This document shows positions 48,422 to 57,701 of a stretch of 61,133 nucleotides of DNA, piece by piece. Origin of the DNA: Phycisphaerales bacterium (GTDB taxonomy: Bacteria > Planctomycetota > Phycisphaerae > Phycisphaerales > UBA1924); assembly GCA_022843545.1 (NCBI GenBank), contig JALHNL010000010.1:1-61133 (forward strand), in the 5' to 3' direction. A program made the position numbers and the translations under genes. Every line of letters starts with the position of its first letter. The stretch's first letter is position 1. The notes beneath the pieces were generated by a model that ran no database searches, was not told the DNA's origin, and saw only the letters and a list, made by a program, of their open reading frames with translations.

Positions 48422-49452
48422 GCCGATTTCCCCACGCTGTGAACGCCCAGGAACTCCAGAGCCGCGCCGCCGAGCAGCGAGGCCTTGACCCCCGGCCCGA
48501 AGCCCATGGAGTCGATCAACTCGCCGGCGCGTTCCTCGCCGAGCGGGAAGGGATAGTCGCTGCCGAGCATGACGCGGCGTGCGGAGAACAGTCGCACGAG
48601 GGCGCGGAGGGCGTCGGCGTCGTGGGTGAGCGAGTCGACCCAGAATCGCGCGGGCGTGCCGCTGGACGCATCGGCGAGAAACGACCGGGGCGAGTGCTTG
48701 CAATCCGGGGCGCACAGGTCGGGGCGGGCGTGGTAGCCGTGCTCGATCCGACCGATGGTCCCGGCGAAGGAACCCCCGCCATGGGCGAAGCCGATCCGCA
48801 GTTTGGGCATGCGTTCGAGCATCCCCGAGAACAGGACGCTGCAGACGGCGAGACAGGTCTCGGTGGGCATGCCGACCAGCCAGGGCATCCAGTACTTGGA
48901 CATGCGGTCCTTGGCGAGCATGTCCCACGGGTGAACGAAGACCGCGGCGCCCAGGGCCTCGGCGTGCTGGAAGATGGGGCGGAGCTGTGGGGCATCAAGG
49001 TTGAGCCCGTTCACATGGGTGCCGATCTGCACGCCGCGGAGGCCCAGGTCCTTGACGCAGCGCTCCAGTTCGGCGCAGGCGCGGTCGGCGTCCTGCATGG
49101 GAAGGGTGCCCAGGCCCATGAAGCGGGAGGGATGGGCGCGGACGACGCCGGCGATGTGGTCGTTGAGGAAGCGGGAGAGGTCGTGGGCGTGTTCGGCCTT
49201 GGCCCAGTAACTGAACATGACGGGGACGGTGCTCAGGACCTGTACGTCGACCTTGGCGGCCTCGCACTCCTGAAGGCGCTTGGCGGGGTCCCAGCAGTTG
49301 TCCGTGATGTCGCGGAAGGGCTTGCCGTCGATCGACATACGGGCGCAGCAGGGCGCGTAGTGATCGAGCTTGACCCATCCGCCGTAGCCGTACTTGGCCG
49401 CGAGGTCGGGCCAGTCCTTGGGCAGAATGTGGGTGTGGAGATCGATCCGCAC
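48418..49452 (-). CDS. 2-Amino-3-carboxymuconate-6-semialdehyde decarboxylase (ACMSD)
   Basis: Zn-dependent amidohydrolase-fold decarboxylase diverting the ring-opened kynurenine product to 2-aminomuconate semialdehyde and away from quinolinate/NAD. 344 residues: HTHILPKDWPDLAAKYG (HxH metal pair), a W-V-K-L region then CCARMSIDGKPFRDITDNCW, LGTLPMQDADRACAEL, GVQIGTHVNG, VFVHPWDML (His), FAHGGGSFAGTIGRI (His) and MLGSDYPFPLGEE (Asp). Classic ACMSD spacing. GTG start 49452 with TACCAT 6 nt upstream makes this the operon's first gene. Confidence 0.94.
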   Translation of the reverse strand: MRIDLHTHILPKDWPDLAAKYGYGGWVKLDHYAPCCARMSIDGKPFRDITDNCWDPAKRLQECEAAKVDVQVLSTVPVMFSYWAKAEHAHDLSRFLNDHIAGVVRAHPSRFMGLGTLPMQDADRACAELERCVKDLGLRGVQIGTHVNGLNLDAPQLRPIFQHAEALGAAVFVHPWDMLAKDRMSKYWMPWLVGMPTETCLAVCSVLFSGMLERMPKLRIGFAHGGGSFAGTIGRIEHGYHARPDLCAPDCKHSPRSFLADASSGTPARFWVDSLTHDADALRALVRLFSARRVMLGSDYPFPLGEERAGELIDSMGFGPGVKASLLGGAALEFLGVHSVGKSA

Positions 49453-49458
49453 GCGGGC

Positions 49459-49464
49459 ATGGTA
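49459..49464 (-). promoter_or_regulatory. Putative leaderless promoter of the kynurenine operon
   Basis: TACCAT on the minus strand, 6 nt before GTG 49452. No Shine-Dalgarno sequence. Drives ACMSD-kynU-kmo. Confidence 0.5.
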
Positions 49465-49527
49465 TCGCGCGGCGGGGAGGGGGTGAGGGAACGAAGTACG
49501 GACGCGGGGAGGCGGGCTGCACCGGGC

Positions 49528-50766
49528 TCACTGAAGGGTGAGTTCGACAATCTCCGGCGGCGCGTTGAGGCGGACGGGGATGAGGCTGAGGCCGATGCCG
49601 CTGCTGACGACGACGGGAAAGGGCCTTCGGCGGTCGACGCCGCTGGTGTAGCCATTGAGCCAGCCGAGCCACTTGGCGGGGGATCCCAGGACGGGAAGGT
49701 TGACCTGCCCGCCGTGGGTGTGCCCGCAGACCATGGCGTCGATCCGCGGGCCGTCAGGGGTGCCCGCGCGGGCGAGGTCGGGGTGCCAGGCGGTGGCGGG
49801 CTGGTGGGCGAGGACCAGGCGGGGCGTGGTCTGAGGGACGTCGCGGAGCGCGGCGGCGACATCCACGACGTGCTCGTGGAGGTCGCCCAGGCCCGCGAGG
49901 CAGAGGGTGGGCGCGTCGCCGGGTGGCGGCTGGTCCAAGAGACGTCGTGATTCGTCGAGGAAGAGGCGGTCGTTGTCGATGAAGCGCACGCCGACAGCGC
50001 GGAGCGCGTCGCTCACGAAATCGCGGCCGCCGCGCCAATCGTGATTACCGCGGACGGCGGCGTGAGGGATGCCGGCGCTCACGAGCGGGGCGATGAGCTC
50101 CGCGGAGCGCCGGGCGGCTGGGGCGGCGATGTGGATGTAGTCGCCCAGAAGGAGGATCAGATCAGGCTTGAGGTCGAGCGTGGCTTGCACGGCGCGCCGG
50201 ATGAACTCGTCGGGAACGCGCGGGCCGACGTGCGGGTCGGCGAAGAGGGCGACACGCAAGCCCCGAAGGCCCGGCGGCAAGTCGCGGATGGTCAGCGTGT
50301 GGCGCGTGATCCGCAGCGACCAGGGCTCGACCAGCGTGCCGTAGGCGACGGGCCCGAGCGTGACGGCGGCGCCGGCGCCGAGACCGGCGTCGATGAGCAG
50401 GCGGCGGCGGGCGGGGTTGCTCACGGGCTTCGTGGCTCGCCCCCGGCCGGAGGTGCGGCGGAGCCACCGCGCGCCGAGGATGACGGAAAGCCAGACCAGC
50501 CAGCCCAGCCCGTACGCGATGATCGCGAACTCGACGCCGCCGAAGCGGGCGGGCGGGTGGGCAAAGAGAACGGCGATCCAGGCGGGCAGGTTGAGGGCGT
50601 AAACGACGTCGCCGGTGAGACGCCAGAAGGCCGAGGCGGCCAGACCGGTGGTGGGATCGCCCGAGAGCCAGAGCGCGGCGTGGAGTGCGGAGGCGGCGGC
50701 GGTGAGCAGCAGCCAGACGGCGAGCCAGGCCCACCATCGCGACGTGGAACGGGTGGACGCGGACAC
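49528..50766 (-). CDS. Membrane-anchored metallophosphoesterase (YkuE-like)
   Basis: 412 residues. Three TM segments in the first ~110 residues (WWAWLAVWLLLTAAASALHA; YALNLPAWIAVLF; IAYGLGWLVWLSVILGARWL), an RRLLIDAGLGAGAAVTLG stretch, then a calcineurin-like phosphoesterase: LFADPHVGPRV (DxH), LLLGDYIHIA (GD), AVRGNHDWRGG (GNHD), LAHQPATAW and VCGHTHGGQVNLPVLG (GHTH). Family members cleave UDP-diacylglucosamine or other phosphodiesters at the membrane face. GTG start 2 bp after the threonine aldolase stop, so co-transcribed with it. Confidence 0.9.
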   Translation of the reverse strand: MSASTRSTSRWWAWLAVWLLLTAAASALHAALWLSGDPTTGLAASAFWRLTGDVVYALNLPAWIAVLFAHPPARFGGVEFAIIAYGLGWLVWLSVILGARWLRRTSGRGRATKPVSNPARRRLLIDAGLGAGAAVTLGPVAYGTLVEPWSLRITRHTLTIRDLPPGLRGLRVALFADPHVGPRVPDEFIRRAVQATLDLKPDLILLLGDYIHIAAPAARRSAELIAPLVSAGIPHAAVRGNHDWRGGRDFVSDALRAVGVRFIDNDRLFLDESRRLLDQPPPGDAPTLCLAGLGDLHEHVVDVAAALRDVPQTTPRLVLAHQPATAWHPDLARAGTPDGPRIDAMVCGHTHGGQVNLPVLGSPAKWLGWLNGYTSGVDRRRPFPVVVSSGIGLSLIPVRLNAPPEIVELTLQ

Positions 50767-50768
50767 CG

Positions 50769-51914
50769 TCAGCGTTCCGGGCTCATCGCGCCGGTGAGGC
50801 GGGCGAAGGCGACGATGACCTGATCGATCTGGGCGGTCGAGACATCGAGATGGGTGACCATGCGGAGCTGCTGGGGCCCGGTGGGCAGCATCAGCACGCC
50901 CATGGCCTTCATCCGGGCGGCGACATCGGCGGCGGTACCCAGAGTGTGGGCGACGTCGATGAAGACCATGTTGGTCATCGTGGGGAAGGCCATGGCGATG
51001 CCGGGCATCTCACCGATGGCGCTGGAGAGGCGGCGCGCGTGGTCATGGTCCTTGCGGAGGCGCTCGACGTGGTGGTCGAGCGCGTGCAGCGCGGCGGCGG
51101 CGAGGATGCCCGCCTGACGCATCGCGCCGCCGAACATCTTGCGGAAGCGGTGCATGCGGGCGATGGTGGGTTTGTCGCCGCAGACGGCCGAGCCGACCGG
51201 CGCGCCCAGGCCCTTGCTGAAGCAGCAGGAAACGGTGTCGAAGTGGGCGGCGTACTTGGCGGGCTTGAGGCCCGTGGCGGCGCAGGCGTTCCAGATGCGG
51301 GCACCGTCGAGGTGAACGCGGAGGCCGCGGGCGCGGGCGACGCCGACAACACCCTCGATCTTGTCGAGGTTCCAGACCGACCCGCCGCCGCGATTGAACG
51401 TGTTCTCGATGACCAAAAGCCTGGAACGGGGGTAGTGGCTGCCCTCGTGGCGCACGGCGGCGGCGACGGAGTCTTCGTCGAACTGGCCCAGCGGACCGTC
51501 GAGCGGGTGGATCATCACGCCGGAGAGAGCGGCGGGGGCGCCGGTCTCGTAGTGGATGATGTGGGAGTCGCGGTGGGCGATGACCTCGTCGCCGGGCTCG
51601 GTGTGGGCGCGGATGGCGGTCTGATTGGCCATGGTGCCGGAGGGCACGAAGCAGGCGGCCTCCTTGCCCATGATGGCGGCGACGCGCTCCTGCAGCTCGA
51701 TGACCGTGGGGTCGTCGCCCAGCACGTCATCGCCCACTTCGGCTCGGCTCATGGCCTCGAGCATCGCGGGGGTGGGGCGGGTGACCGTGTCAGAGCGCAG
51801 ATCGATGAGCCCGCGCGGGGGCGTCCAGGAGCCGGTGGGCGAACGGCGCGGGGCGGCGTGACCGTTGGCGACGGGGGAGCGGCTGGCGCGAGATGATGAA
51901 GCGGGCTTGGGCAT
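50769..51914 (-). CDS. Low-specificity threonine aldolase
   Basis: PLP enzyme interconverting threonine (or allo-threonine) with glycine and acetaldehyde. 381 residues: [103 protein letters not shown] with the PLP Lys. The first ~38 residues are Ser/Ala/Pro-rich and not conserved, so the true start may be internal, e.g. near the RGLIDLRS segment. GGGGAG lies ~21 nt upstream, too far to be a clear ribosome site. Upstream in-frame codons to 54113 are antisense of nrfHA. Confidence 0.93.
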   Translation of the reverse strand: MPKPASSSRASRSPVANGHAAPRRSPTGSWTPPRGLIDLRSDTVTRPTPAMLEAMSRAEVGDDVLGDDPTVIELQERVAAIMGKEAACFVPSGTMANQTAIRAHTEPGDEVIAHRDSHIIHYETGAPAALSGVMIHPLDGPLGQFDEDSVAAAVRHEGSHYPRSRLLVIENTFNRGGGSVWNLDKIEGVVGVARARGLRVHLDGARIWNACAATGLKPAKYAAHFDTVSCCFSKGLGAPVGSAVCGDKPTIARMHRFRKMFGGAMRQAGILAAAALHALDHHVERLRKDHDHARRLSSAIGEMPGIAMAFPTMTNMVFIDVAHTLGTAADVAARMKAMGVLMLPTGPQQLRMVTHLDVSTAQIDQVIVAFARLTGAMSPER

Positions 51915-52020
51915 GCGGGTGGTCTCGATCTCCCCGGGCAAGGGTACGCGCGGGGCGTGGAGAGCACGGGAATCGCCTCGGCGGGTGCCCCACGGGGGGT
52001 TGTCCACAGGGCGGACGGGG

Positions 52021-52049
52021 TTGATATGGATATGAAGGTCGATTATTCT
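52021..52049 (+). promoter_or_regulatory. Sigma70-like promoter for nrfHA
   Basis: TTGATA (52021-52026), 17-bp spacer, TATTCT (52044-52049), then 6 nt to ATG 52056. The best full -35/-10 pair in the window, and its start point would lie close to the ATG, so the message is likely leaderless. Confidence 0.7.
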
Positions 52050-52055
52050 GCTGGC

Positions 52056-52553
52056 ATGAACGTTCGGAGGGCAAGCCGATGGGCGGTGGCACTTGGCGTG
52101 CTGTGCGTGCTGATCGGCGCGCTGGCAGGGCTGGGCGCGTACACCTTTGTGTACGCCGAGGGCGGGTCCTATGTGTCGAACGACCCGGCGGCTTGCGCCA
52201 ACTGCCACATCATGAACGAGCAGTATGACGCGTGGCAGAAGTCGCGGCACCACGCAACGGCGACGTGCAACGACTGCCACGTGCCGCAGGATCTGCTCGG
52301 CAGGTATGCGGCGAAGGCGATCCACGGGTGGAATCACAGCCGGGCGTTCACGATGCAGGACTTTCACGAGCCGATCCGGATCACGCCGGGTGACCTGAAG
52401 GTGGTGGAGCAGAACTGCGTCCGGTGTCACCAGGAGACGGTGAGCCAGTTGTACAACCCGCAGCCGCTGCACGCGCTGTACGCGGGGGCGGCGGACCAGG
52501 GGATGAGTTGCACCAAGTGTCACGTGGGCGTCGGGCACGGGCCGGGGCGCTAG
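52056..52553 (+). CDS. nrfH: NrfH, membrane tetraheme c-type cytochrome (quinol dehydrogenase)
   Basis: 165 residues. N-terminal TM anchor ([20 protein letters not shown]), then four heme motifs: CANCH, CNDCH, CVRCH and CTKCH, typical of NrfH/NapC. NrfH takes electrons from menaquinol and passes them to NrfA at the outer face of the inner membrane. Tight spacing to nrfA (12 bp) fits a complex. Start ATG 52056 matches the anchor; upstream frame to 51957 is not conserved. Confidence 0.95.
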   Translation: MNVRRASRWAVALGVLCVLIGALAGLGAYTFVYAEGGSYVSNDPAACANCHIMNEQYDAWQKSRHHATATCNDCHVPQDLLGRYAAKAIHGWNHSRAFTMQDFHEPIRITPGDLKVVEQNCVRCHQETVSQLYNPQPLHALYAGAADQGMSCTKCHVGVGHGPGR

Positions 52554-52565
52554 AGGGAGGCCGTC

Positions 52566-54050
52566 ATGGCGAGCGGACGCAAGCGTTGGTTCGTGTACGG
52601 CACGTTGGTCGTGGTGACCGCGCTGGCGACGGTGGGCGTAGCGGCGCTCCTGCAGAACATCGCGACGCGTAAGGCGGAGAGCCAGCTGGTGGCGTTCCCG
52701 ATCGTGAAGCTCGATGAGACGACGATCGACCCGGCCGAATGGGGCAAGAACTTCCCGCGGCAGTACGACGGGTACATCCGCACGGCGGACAACGAACGGA
52801 CGCGGTTCGGGGGCTCCGAGGCGATGTCGCTGCGACCGGAAGACCCCAAGAAGCCGGAGAGCAAACTGGAGGCGGACCCGAACCTGAAGGTCATGTTCAA
52901 CGGGTACGCGTTCGCGCTCGACTATCGCGAGCGGCGCGGGCACGCGTTCATGCTGCACGACCAGCGCGAGACGGACCGGGTGAAGCTCAAGCCCCAGCCG
53001 GGCGCGTGCCTCAACTGCCACGCGTCCAACGTGGTGGCGTTCCGGGAAGCCGGGGTGAAGAACGGCGCGCCGGGCGCGCTGACAGACCCGCTGCTGAGTG
53101 CGCACGGGCAGGCCCAGCTGTTCAAGGGCTTCGAGGTTGTCAACGCGATGCCCTATAACGACGCGACCAAGCTGGTGGAGCACCCGGTGACCTGCCTGGA
53201 CTGCCACGACCCGGGGACGCTGCGGCTGCGGATCACCAAGCCCGCGTTCATCGAGGGCATCCGGGCGCTGGCGGAGTCCAACGAGCCGGTTCCGCACCTG
53301 CCGAGCGTGGAGCAGTGGCGCAAGACGGACCGGAGCAAGGCGTATGACCCCAACGAACTGGCCAGCCGGCAGGAGATGCGGTCGCTGTCCTGCGCGCAGT
53401 GCCACGTGGAGTATCACTTCGCGGGTGAGGGCAAGCGGCTGACGTTCCCTTGGTCCAACGGCCTGAAGGTGGAGCAGATCGAGGCCCACTACAACGCGGT
53501 GGGGTGGACCGACTTCGTGCAGAAAGACTCGGGTTCGCCCGTGATCAAGGCGCAGCATCCGGAGTTTGAACTGTGGTCGCAGGGGATCCACGCGCGGTCG
53601 GGGGTTTCGTGTGCGGACTGCCACATGCCGTACAAGCGCGAGGGGGCGATCAAAGTCAGTGAGCATCAGGTGCGCAGCCCGCTGCTGAACGTGGCCCGCT
53701 CGTGCCAGACATGCCACAACTACACCGAGACCGAGATCAAGGAGCGGGTGGAGACGATCCAGGCTCGGACCTACGACCTCATGATGCGAGCGGAGGAGGC
53801 GACGGTGGCGGCGATCTTCGCGATCCAGCGGGCCAAGGCGGCCGGGGTGAGCGAAGAGGCGCTGAAGGTGGCCCACGGGCTGCACCGCAAGGCTCAGTTC
53901 CGCACCGACTTCATCAACGCGGAGAACTCCATGGGCTTCCACGCTCCGCAGGAGGCGGCGCGGATTCTGGGCGAGGCGATCGACTACGCCCGGCAGGCGC
54001 AACTGGCGGCGACGGAGGCGATGAACCCGGTGAAGACCACCGCGAAGTAG
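52566..54050 (+). CDS. nrfA: NrfA, pentaheme ammonia-forming nitrite reductase
   Basis: 494 residues reducing nitrite to ammonium with six electrons. N-terminal TM or signal segment ([17 protein letters not shown]), then five heme motifs: CLNCH (~148), CLDCH (~210), CAQCH (~276), CADCH (~349), CQTCH (~380). The first is CxxCH, where most NrfA have the active-site CxxCK. NrfA hallmarks are present: [16 protein letters not shown] and [18 protein letters not shown] (active-site His, Ca-site region). GGGAGG 7 nt before the ATG. Acts with NrfH. Confidence 0.96.
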   Translation: MASGRKRWFVYGTLVVVTALATVGVAALLQNIATRKAESQLVAFPIVKLDETTIDPAEWGKNFPRQYDGYIRTADNERTRFGGSEAMSLRPEDPKKPESKLEADPNLKVMFNGYAFALDYRERRGHAFMLHDQRETDRVKLKPQPGACLNCHASNVVAFREAGVKNGAPGALTDPLLSAHGQAQLFKGFEVVNAMPYNDATKLVEHPVTCLDCHDPGTLRLRITKPAFIEGIRALAESNEPVPHLPSVEQWRKTDRSKAYDPNELASRQEMRSLSCAQCHVEYHFAGEGKRLTFPWSNGLKVEQIEAHYNAVGWTDFVQKDSGSPVIKAQHPEFELWSQGIHARSGVSCADCHMPYKREGAIKVSEHQVRSPLLNVARSCQTCHNYTETEIKERVETIQARTYDLMMRAEEATVAAIFAIQRAKAAGVSEEALKVAHGLHRKAQFRTDFINAENSMGFHAPQEAARILGEAIDYARQAQLAATEAMNPVKTTAK

Positions 54051-54080
54051 GCGGGGCCGGACGGGACGTTGAGGTCGCGG

Positions 54081-54086
54081 TATCCT
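54081..54086 (+). promoter_or_regulatory. Putative -10 of leaderless ndh promoter
   Basis: TATCCT 5 nt before ATG 54092; allows transcription apart from nrfHA. Confidence 0.5.
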
Positions 54087-54091
54087 GCGGC

Positions 54092-55402
54092 ATGAGCGCA
54101 GAAGCGAGCACATGGCCGCGGGTCGTGATCCTCGGCGGAGGCTTCGCGGGGTTGTACGCGGCGCGGGAGCTGCGCCGGGCTCGTGCCCAGATCACGCTTA
54201 TCGACAAGTCCAACCACCACCTCTTCCAGCCGCTGCTGTACCAGGTGGCGACCGCGTCGCTCTCGCCGGCGGACATTGCGCGACCCATACGGACCGTCCT
54301 GAAGCGCCAGCGAAACTGCCGGGTGATGCTGGCCGAGGCGACGGGGATCGACCGCTCGCGGCGCGTAGTGACCTTGGCGGACGGGGAGGTCCCGTTCGAC
54401 TACCTGATCGTGGCGACGGGGGCGACGCACGCGTACTTCGGGCATGACGACTGGGCGGCCCTGGCGCCGGGGCTCAAGACCATCGACGACGCGCTGGCGA
54501 TCCGCCAGCGGTTCTTGCTCTCGTTCGAAGCGGCGGAGCGCGAGCCGGACGCGGCGACGCGCCGCGCAATCCTGACGTTCATCGTGGTGGGCGGAGGGCC
54601 GACGGGCGTGGAACTGGCGGGCGCGATGGCCGAGATCGCCAGGCGGGCCATGCCGACGGAGTTCCGGACGATCGACACGACGACCGCCCGGATCATCCTG
54701 ATCGAGGGCAACGAGCGCCTGCTGATGTCGTTCCCTCCGAGTCTGTCGGATCGTGCGCGGCGCGACCTGGAGGCGCTGGGCGTAGACGTGTGGCTCAACG
54801 CACGGGTGACAGGGGTAGATGCGGACGGGGTGCGTCTGGGCGACGAGCGGATCGTGGCGCGGAACGTGTTCTGGGCCGCGGGGGTGCAAGCCTCCCCCAT
54901 CGGGCGGTCGCTGGGCGCGCCGGTCGACCGCGCGGGGCGCGTGCAGGTCAGACCCGACCTGACGGTCGAGGGTGACGACCGGATCTTTGTGGTGGGTGAT
55001 CTGGCGTCGATCATGGACGCGCGGACGAAGCAGGCTGTGCCGGGCGTGGCCCCGGCGGCGATGCAGATGGGGCGCTACGCCGCGGGGATCATCCGGCGTG
55101 AGATCCGGGCCGGCGCGAAGGCGGGCGCACGCGAAGCGTTCGCGTACCGCGACAAGGGCAACCTCGCGACCATCGGGCGCGCCCGGGCGGTGGGCGTGAT
55201 CGCGGGCCGACACTACACGGGATGGCTGGCCTGGTTCCTCTGGTCAACCATCCACGTGCTGTTTCTGATCGGCTTCAAGAACCGGTTGATCGTGATGATC
55301 CAGTGGGCGTGGGCTTACTGGTGGTTTGAGCGCGGCGCACGGCTGATCACCGGACCCGCGGCGACAGCCCTGAGGGCGCTTCGGGGGAAGCGGGAAGTGT
55401 GA
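54092..55402 (+). CDS. ndh: Type II NADH dehydrogenase (NDH-2)
   Basis: Single-subunit non-pumping NADH:quinone oxidoreductase, 436 residues. FAD motif [40 protein letters not shown] (quinone-side loop), a [15 protein letters not shown] segment, NADH motif [28 protein letters not shown] (FAD, second part), [13 protein letters not shown]. The C-terminal membrane-binding part is [20 protein letters not shown]. Placed right after nrfHA, it could feed menaquinol to NrfH. A short basic tail ends the protein. Confidence 0.94.
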   Translation: MSAEASTWPRVVILGGGFAGLYAARELRRARAQITLIDKSNHHLFQPLLYQVATASLSPADIARPIRTVLKRQRNCRVMLAEATGIDRSRRVVTLADGEVPFDYLIVATGATHAYFGHDDWAALAPGLKTIDDALAIRQRFLLSFEAAEREPDAATRRAILTFIVVGGGPTGVELAGAMAEIARRAMPTEFRTIDTTTARIILIEGNERLLMSFPPSLSDRARRDLEALGVDVWLNARVTGVDADGVRLGDERIVARNVFWAAGVQASPIGRSLGAPVDRAGRVQVRPDLTVEGDDRIFVVGDLASIMDARTKQAVPGVAPAAMQMGRYAAGIIRREIRAGAKAGAREAFAYRDKGNLATIGRARAVGVIAGRHYTGWLAWFLWSTIHVLFLIGFKNRLIVMIQWAWAYWWFERGARLITGPAATALRALRGKREV

Positions 55403-55486
55403 GATGGTGGCGTTTCGCGAGGGCAGAACACAGGAACACTTGCTCTTGCTTCGTCGCGAGCCAGCGGTCTTATGACGGCCGCTTCT

Positions 55487-56845
55487 TCAGGACAGTGGGT
55501 TCATGAACAGGCCCGTCGCGAGCTTCGGATAGAAGAACGTGCTCTTCTGGGGCATGAGTTCGCTGGCTCGGCTGACGTCGCGCACGGCCTGCAGGGGCGT
55601 CGGGCGGACGATGACGGCGAGCTGAGGCGAAAAGCCCTTGCCGCCGCCGGAGCCCATTTCCTGACCGGCGCCGATGGCCTCGACCTCGGCGATGGAGTGC
55701 GGGAAGGCCCACTTGACGGGCTGGCCCGAGTTGAGAGCGGGCTGGGCGATGTGCTCGACGATCAGGTACTGCACGAGCGCAACATCGAGCGTGCGCCAGG
55801 CGTGGACCTTGGCGGGGAATCGCGACTTGAGCGGATCGGGGTCGGTGGGCGTGGCGACGAAGGCCCGCCTGGAGGCGAAGTCATACAGCCCCAGCGCGTT
55901 GCGGCCAGAGGCCTTGGCGGCGGCGTCCATCGCGGCCTCGATCCCGGAGAGGCCGCCCTGAGCAGGGGTGATCGCCAGATGCGGAGCGGCGGCCTTCGCG
56001 AACGCGTCCCAGGAGTAGCCCGACATGCCCCCCAGCACGCGGTGCGTGGGCCCGATGACCATGCCCGAATCGCTCATGCTGATGAGCACGAACATGCACC
56101 GCCGCGACGGGTGGTTGTCGGGGACGGCGGTCTGACCTTCGAGGTGCTTGAGGTAGTTCAGCGCGGTGTTGTAGCGGTGGTGCCCGTCGGCGATGAAGAT
56201 GTCTTCCTGGGCCAGGGCGTCCTGATAGGCCTTGATGTCGGCGGGGTCGGTGATGGTCCAGCACTCGTGCAGCGTGCCCTCGACGCTGGTGGCGACGGCG
56301 TCGGGCTCGCGGCGCGAAGCGAGGGTGGTCAGGAGCTTGGCGGCGCGGCCGCCGTCATCCGCGTGGAGGCCGAAGATGGGCGAGAGCTGCGTGGCGGTGG
56401 CCTTCATGAGGGCCATGCGGTCTTCCTTGGGACCGCTGAAGGTCTCTTCATGGGGCAGGATGCCGCCGCCGGCACGCGGGCCGAAGGGCTGGACGCTCAG
56501 CGTGCAGACCATGCCGGTGCGGGCGTGGGTCTTGCCGGCGAAGGTGAAGGTCTCTCGATAGACCCACATGGCGGGCTTGTCGGAGCGCTTGAGGACGCCG
56601 GAGCGGAGCCAGGAAGCGTAGAGGTTGGCGGCGTTCTCGTACGCGATGGGCGGACCGAGCTCCTTCGCGGGGATGTGCGGGAGATCAACCGCGACGATGT
56701 TGTGGTCGCTCTTCTTCATCAGAGCGGCCTTGCCCTGGGCGTCCAGAACGTCGTAAGGCGGGGCGATGACCGCGGACAGATCCGCTCGGGGGCCCTTGGT
56801 GAAGGTGGCGTATTGCACGGCGGAAAAGGGGTAGACCTGAGGCAT
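55487..56845 (-). CDS. DUF1015 family protein (SerK-like)
   Basis: 452 residues of DUF1015. Signature motifs: FSAVQYATFTKGPRADLSAV, VIAPPYDVLDAQGKAALM, HNIVAVDLPH, GGGILPHEETFSGPKEDRM, IFIADGHHRYNTALNYL (ADGHHR) and MFVLISMSDSG. An archaeal member is a free serine kinase (SerK), and the conserved ADGHHRY motif is shared, so a serine or small-molecule kinase role is plausible but unproved. TATACT lies 6 nt before ATG 56845. It faces away from the DUF4190-like gene. Confidence 0.92.
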   Translation of the reverse strand: MPQVYPFSAVQYATFTKGPRADLSAVIAPPYDVLDAQGKAALMKKSDHNIVAVDLPHIPAKELGPPIAYENAANLYASWLRSGVLKRSDKPAMWVYRETFTFAGKTHARTGMVCTLSVQPFGPRAGGGILPHEETFSGPKEDRMALMKATATQLSPIFGLHADDGGRAAKLLTTLASRREPDAVATSVEGTLHECWTITDPADIKAYQDALAQEDIFIADGHHRYNTALNYLKHLEGQTAVPDNHPSRRCMFVLISMSDSGMVIGPTHRVLGGMSGYSWDAFAKAAAPHLAITPAQGGLSGIEAAMDAAAKASGRNALGLYDFASRRAFVATPTDPDPLKSRFPAKVHAWRTLDVALVQYLIVEHIAQPALNSGQPVKWAFPHSIAEVEAIGAGQEMGSGGGKGFSPQLAVIVRPTPLQAVRDVSRASELMPQKSTFFYPKLATGLFMNPLS

Positions 56846-56851
56846 GAGGCG

Positions 56852-56857
56852 AGTATA
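56852..56857 (-). promoter_or_regulatory. Putative -10 of leaderless DUF1015 promoter
   Basis: TATACT on the minus strand, 6 nt before ATG 56845; closest match to the consensus TATAAT. Confidence 0.55.
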
Positions 56858-56920
56858 ACGGGAAGGCGTCTGGATGGCGAGGTCAGGAACCGGCGAGGTG
56901 GCGGGCGGGTTTGTGGCCGA

Positions 56921-56926
56921 TATCCT
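56921..56926 (+). promoter_or_regulatory. Putative -10 of leaderless DUF4190-like promoter
   Basis: TATCCT 8 nt before ATG 56935. Confidence 0.45.
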
Positions 56927-56934
56927 CCGCTCTG

Positions 56935-57648
56935 ATGAGCGCCTACTCCCCCACTCTCCCGCCGCTGCCCTTCGACGATCAACCGATCGCCCGGACGAGC
57001 AAACTGGCGATCGCTTCGTTCCTTTCGGGAATCGTGTGCTGCATCCCGCTGACGGGCACCGCGGCGATCATCCTGGGGGCGTGGGCGATCGCCAGGATCA
57101 GCCAGTCGCAGGGGCGGCTGGACGGACGCCCGCTCGCGATCATCGGCATCGCCCTGGGCGTGCTGTCGCTGGTGGCGTGGATCGCCATCGCCATGGGCGT
57201 CGCGACCATCCTGGGGCACACCAAGCGCAACGTCATCGACCCCACAACCAACGTGATGCTCGCGGTGAACCAGAAAGACTGGGCCGTGGCCGGGGACATC
57301 TTTGACCCGGCGGAGGCCCCCACCGAGGCGCAGTGGGAGACCTTCCGCGTCGGTGTTTCGTCCAAACTCGGGAACTTCAAGGCGATGGCGACCGACCTGA
57401 CTCCCGCGGCGGTCTTCGCCCAGACGATGAAGATGCGCTCGCCGGGCGCGCTGGCGGTGGCCAAGGGCAACGTGGTGCCGCTGGTGCTGCCCTATGCCTT
57501 TGACCAGGGCACGGCGATGGTGCTCTTCGTGGTTGAGCCGAACATGAAGGCGTGGGACCCGATCCTGAACAACGAGCCGCTGAAAGGGCGCGTGATCAAT
57601 CTGATCGTCGTCCCCGCGGAGGGCTCGCCGATCATCGTGAAGCCCTGA
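56935..57648 (+). CDS. DUF4190-like membrane protein with extracytoplasmic domain
   Basis: 237 residues. Two TM helices in a DUF4190-like arrangement (LAIASFLSGIVCCIPLTGTA; IIGIALGVLSLVAWIAIAMG) with ILGAWAIARISQSQGRLDGR between them. A soluble C-terminal domain of ~130 residues follows (NVMLAVNQKDWAVAGDIFDP; TDLTPAAVFAQTMKMRSPG; GRVINLIVVPAEGSPIIVKP). DUF4190 proteins are uncharacterised membrane proteins; the C-domain is not recognised. Monocistronic. Confidence 0.82.
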   Translation: MSAYSPTLPPLPFDDQPIARTSKLAIASFLSGIVCCIPLTGTAAIILGAWAIARISQSQGRLDGRPLAIIGIALGVLSLVAWIAIAMGVATILGHTKRNVIDPTTNVMLAVNQKDWAVAGDIFDPAEAPTEAQWETFRVGVSSKLGNFKAMATDLTPAAVFAQTMKMRSPGALAVAKGNVVPLVLPYAFDQGTAMVLFVVEPNMKAWDPILNNEPLKGRVINLIVVPAEGSPIIVKP

Positions 57649-57701
57649 AGAGTCGGGCTCGCTCACGGGCTTCGGGTGCAATCTCTGACGCGGGCGGGCG
57701 A

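Noticed and set aside
51915..54113. N-terminal extension of the threonine aldolase frame
   Set aside because: Antisense of nrfHA; the aldolase motifs begin only after 51914.
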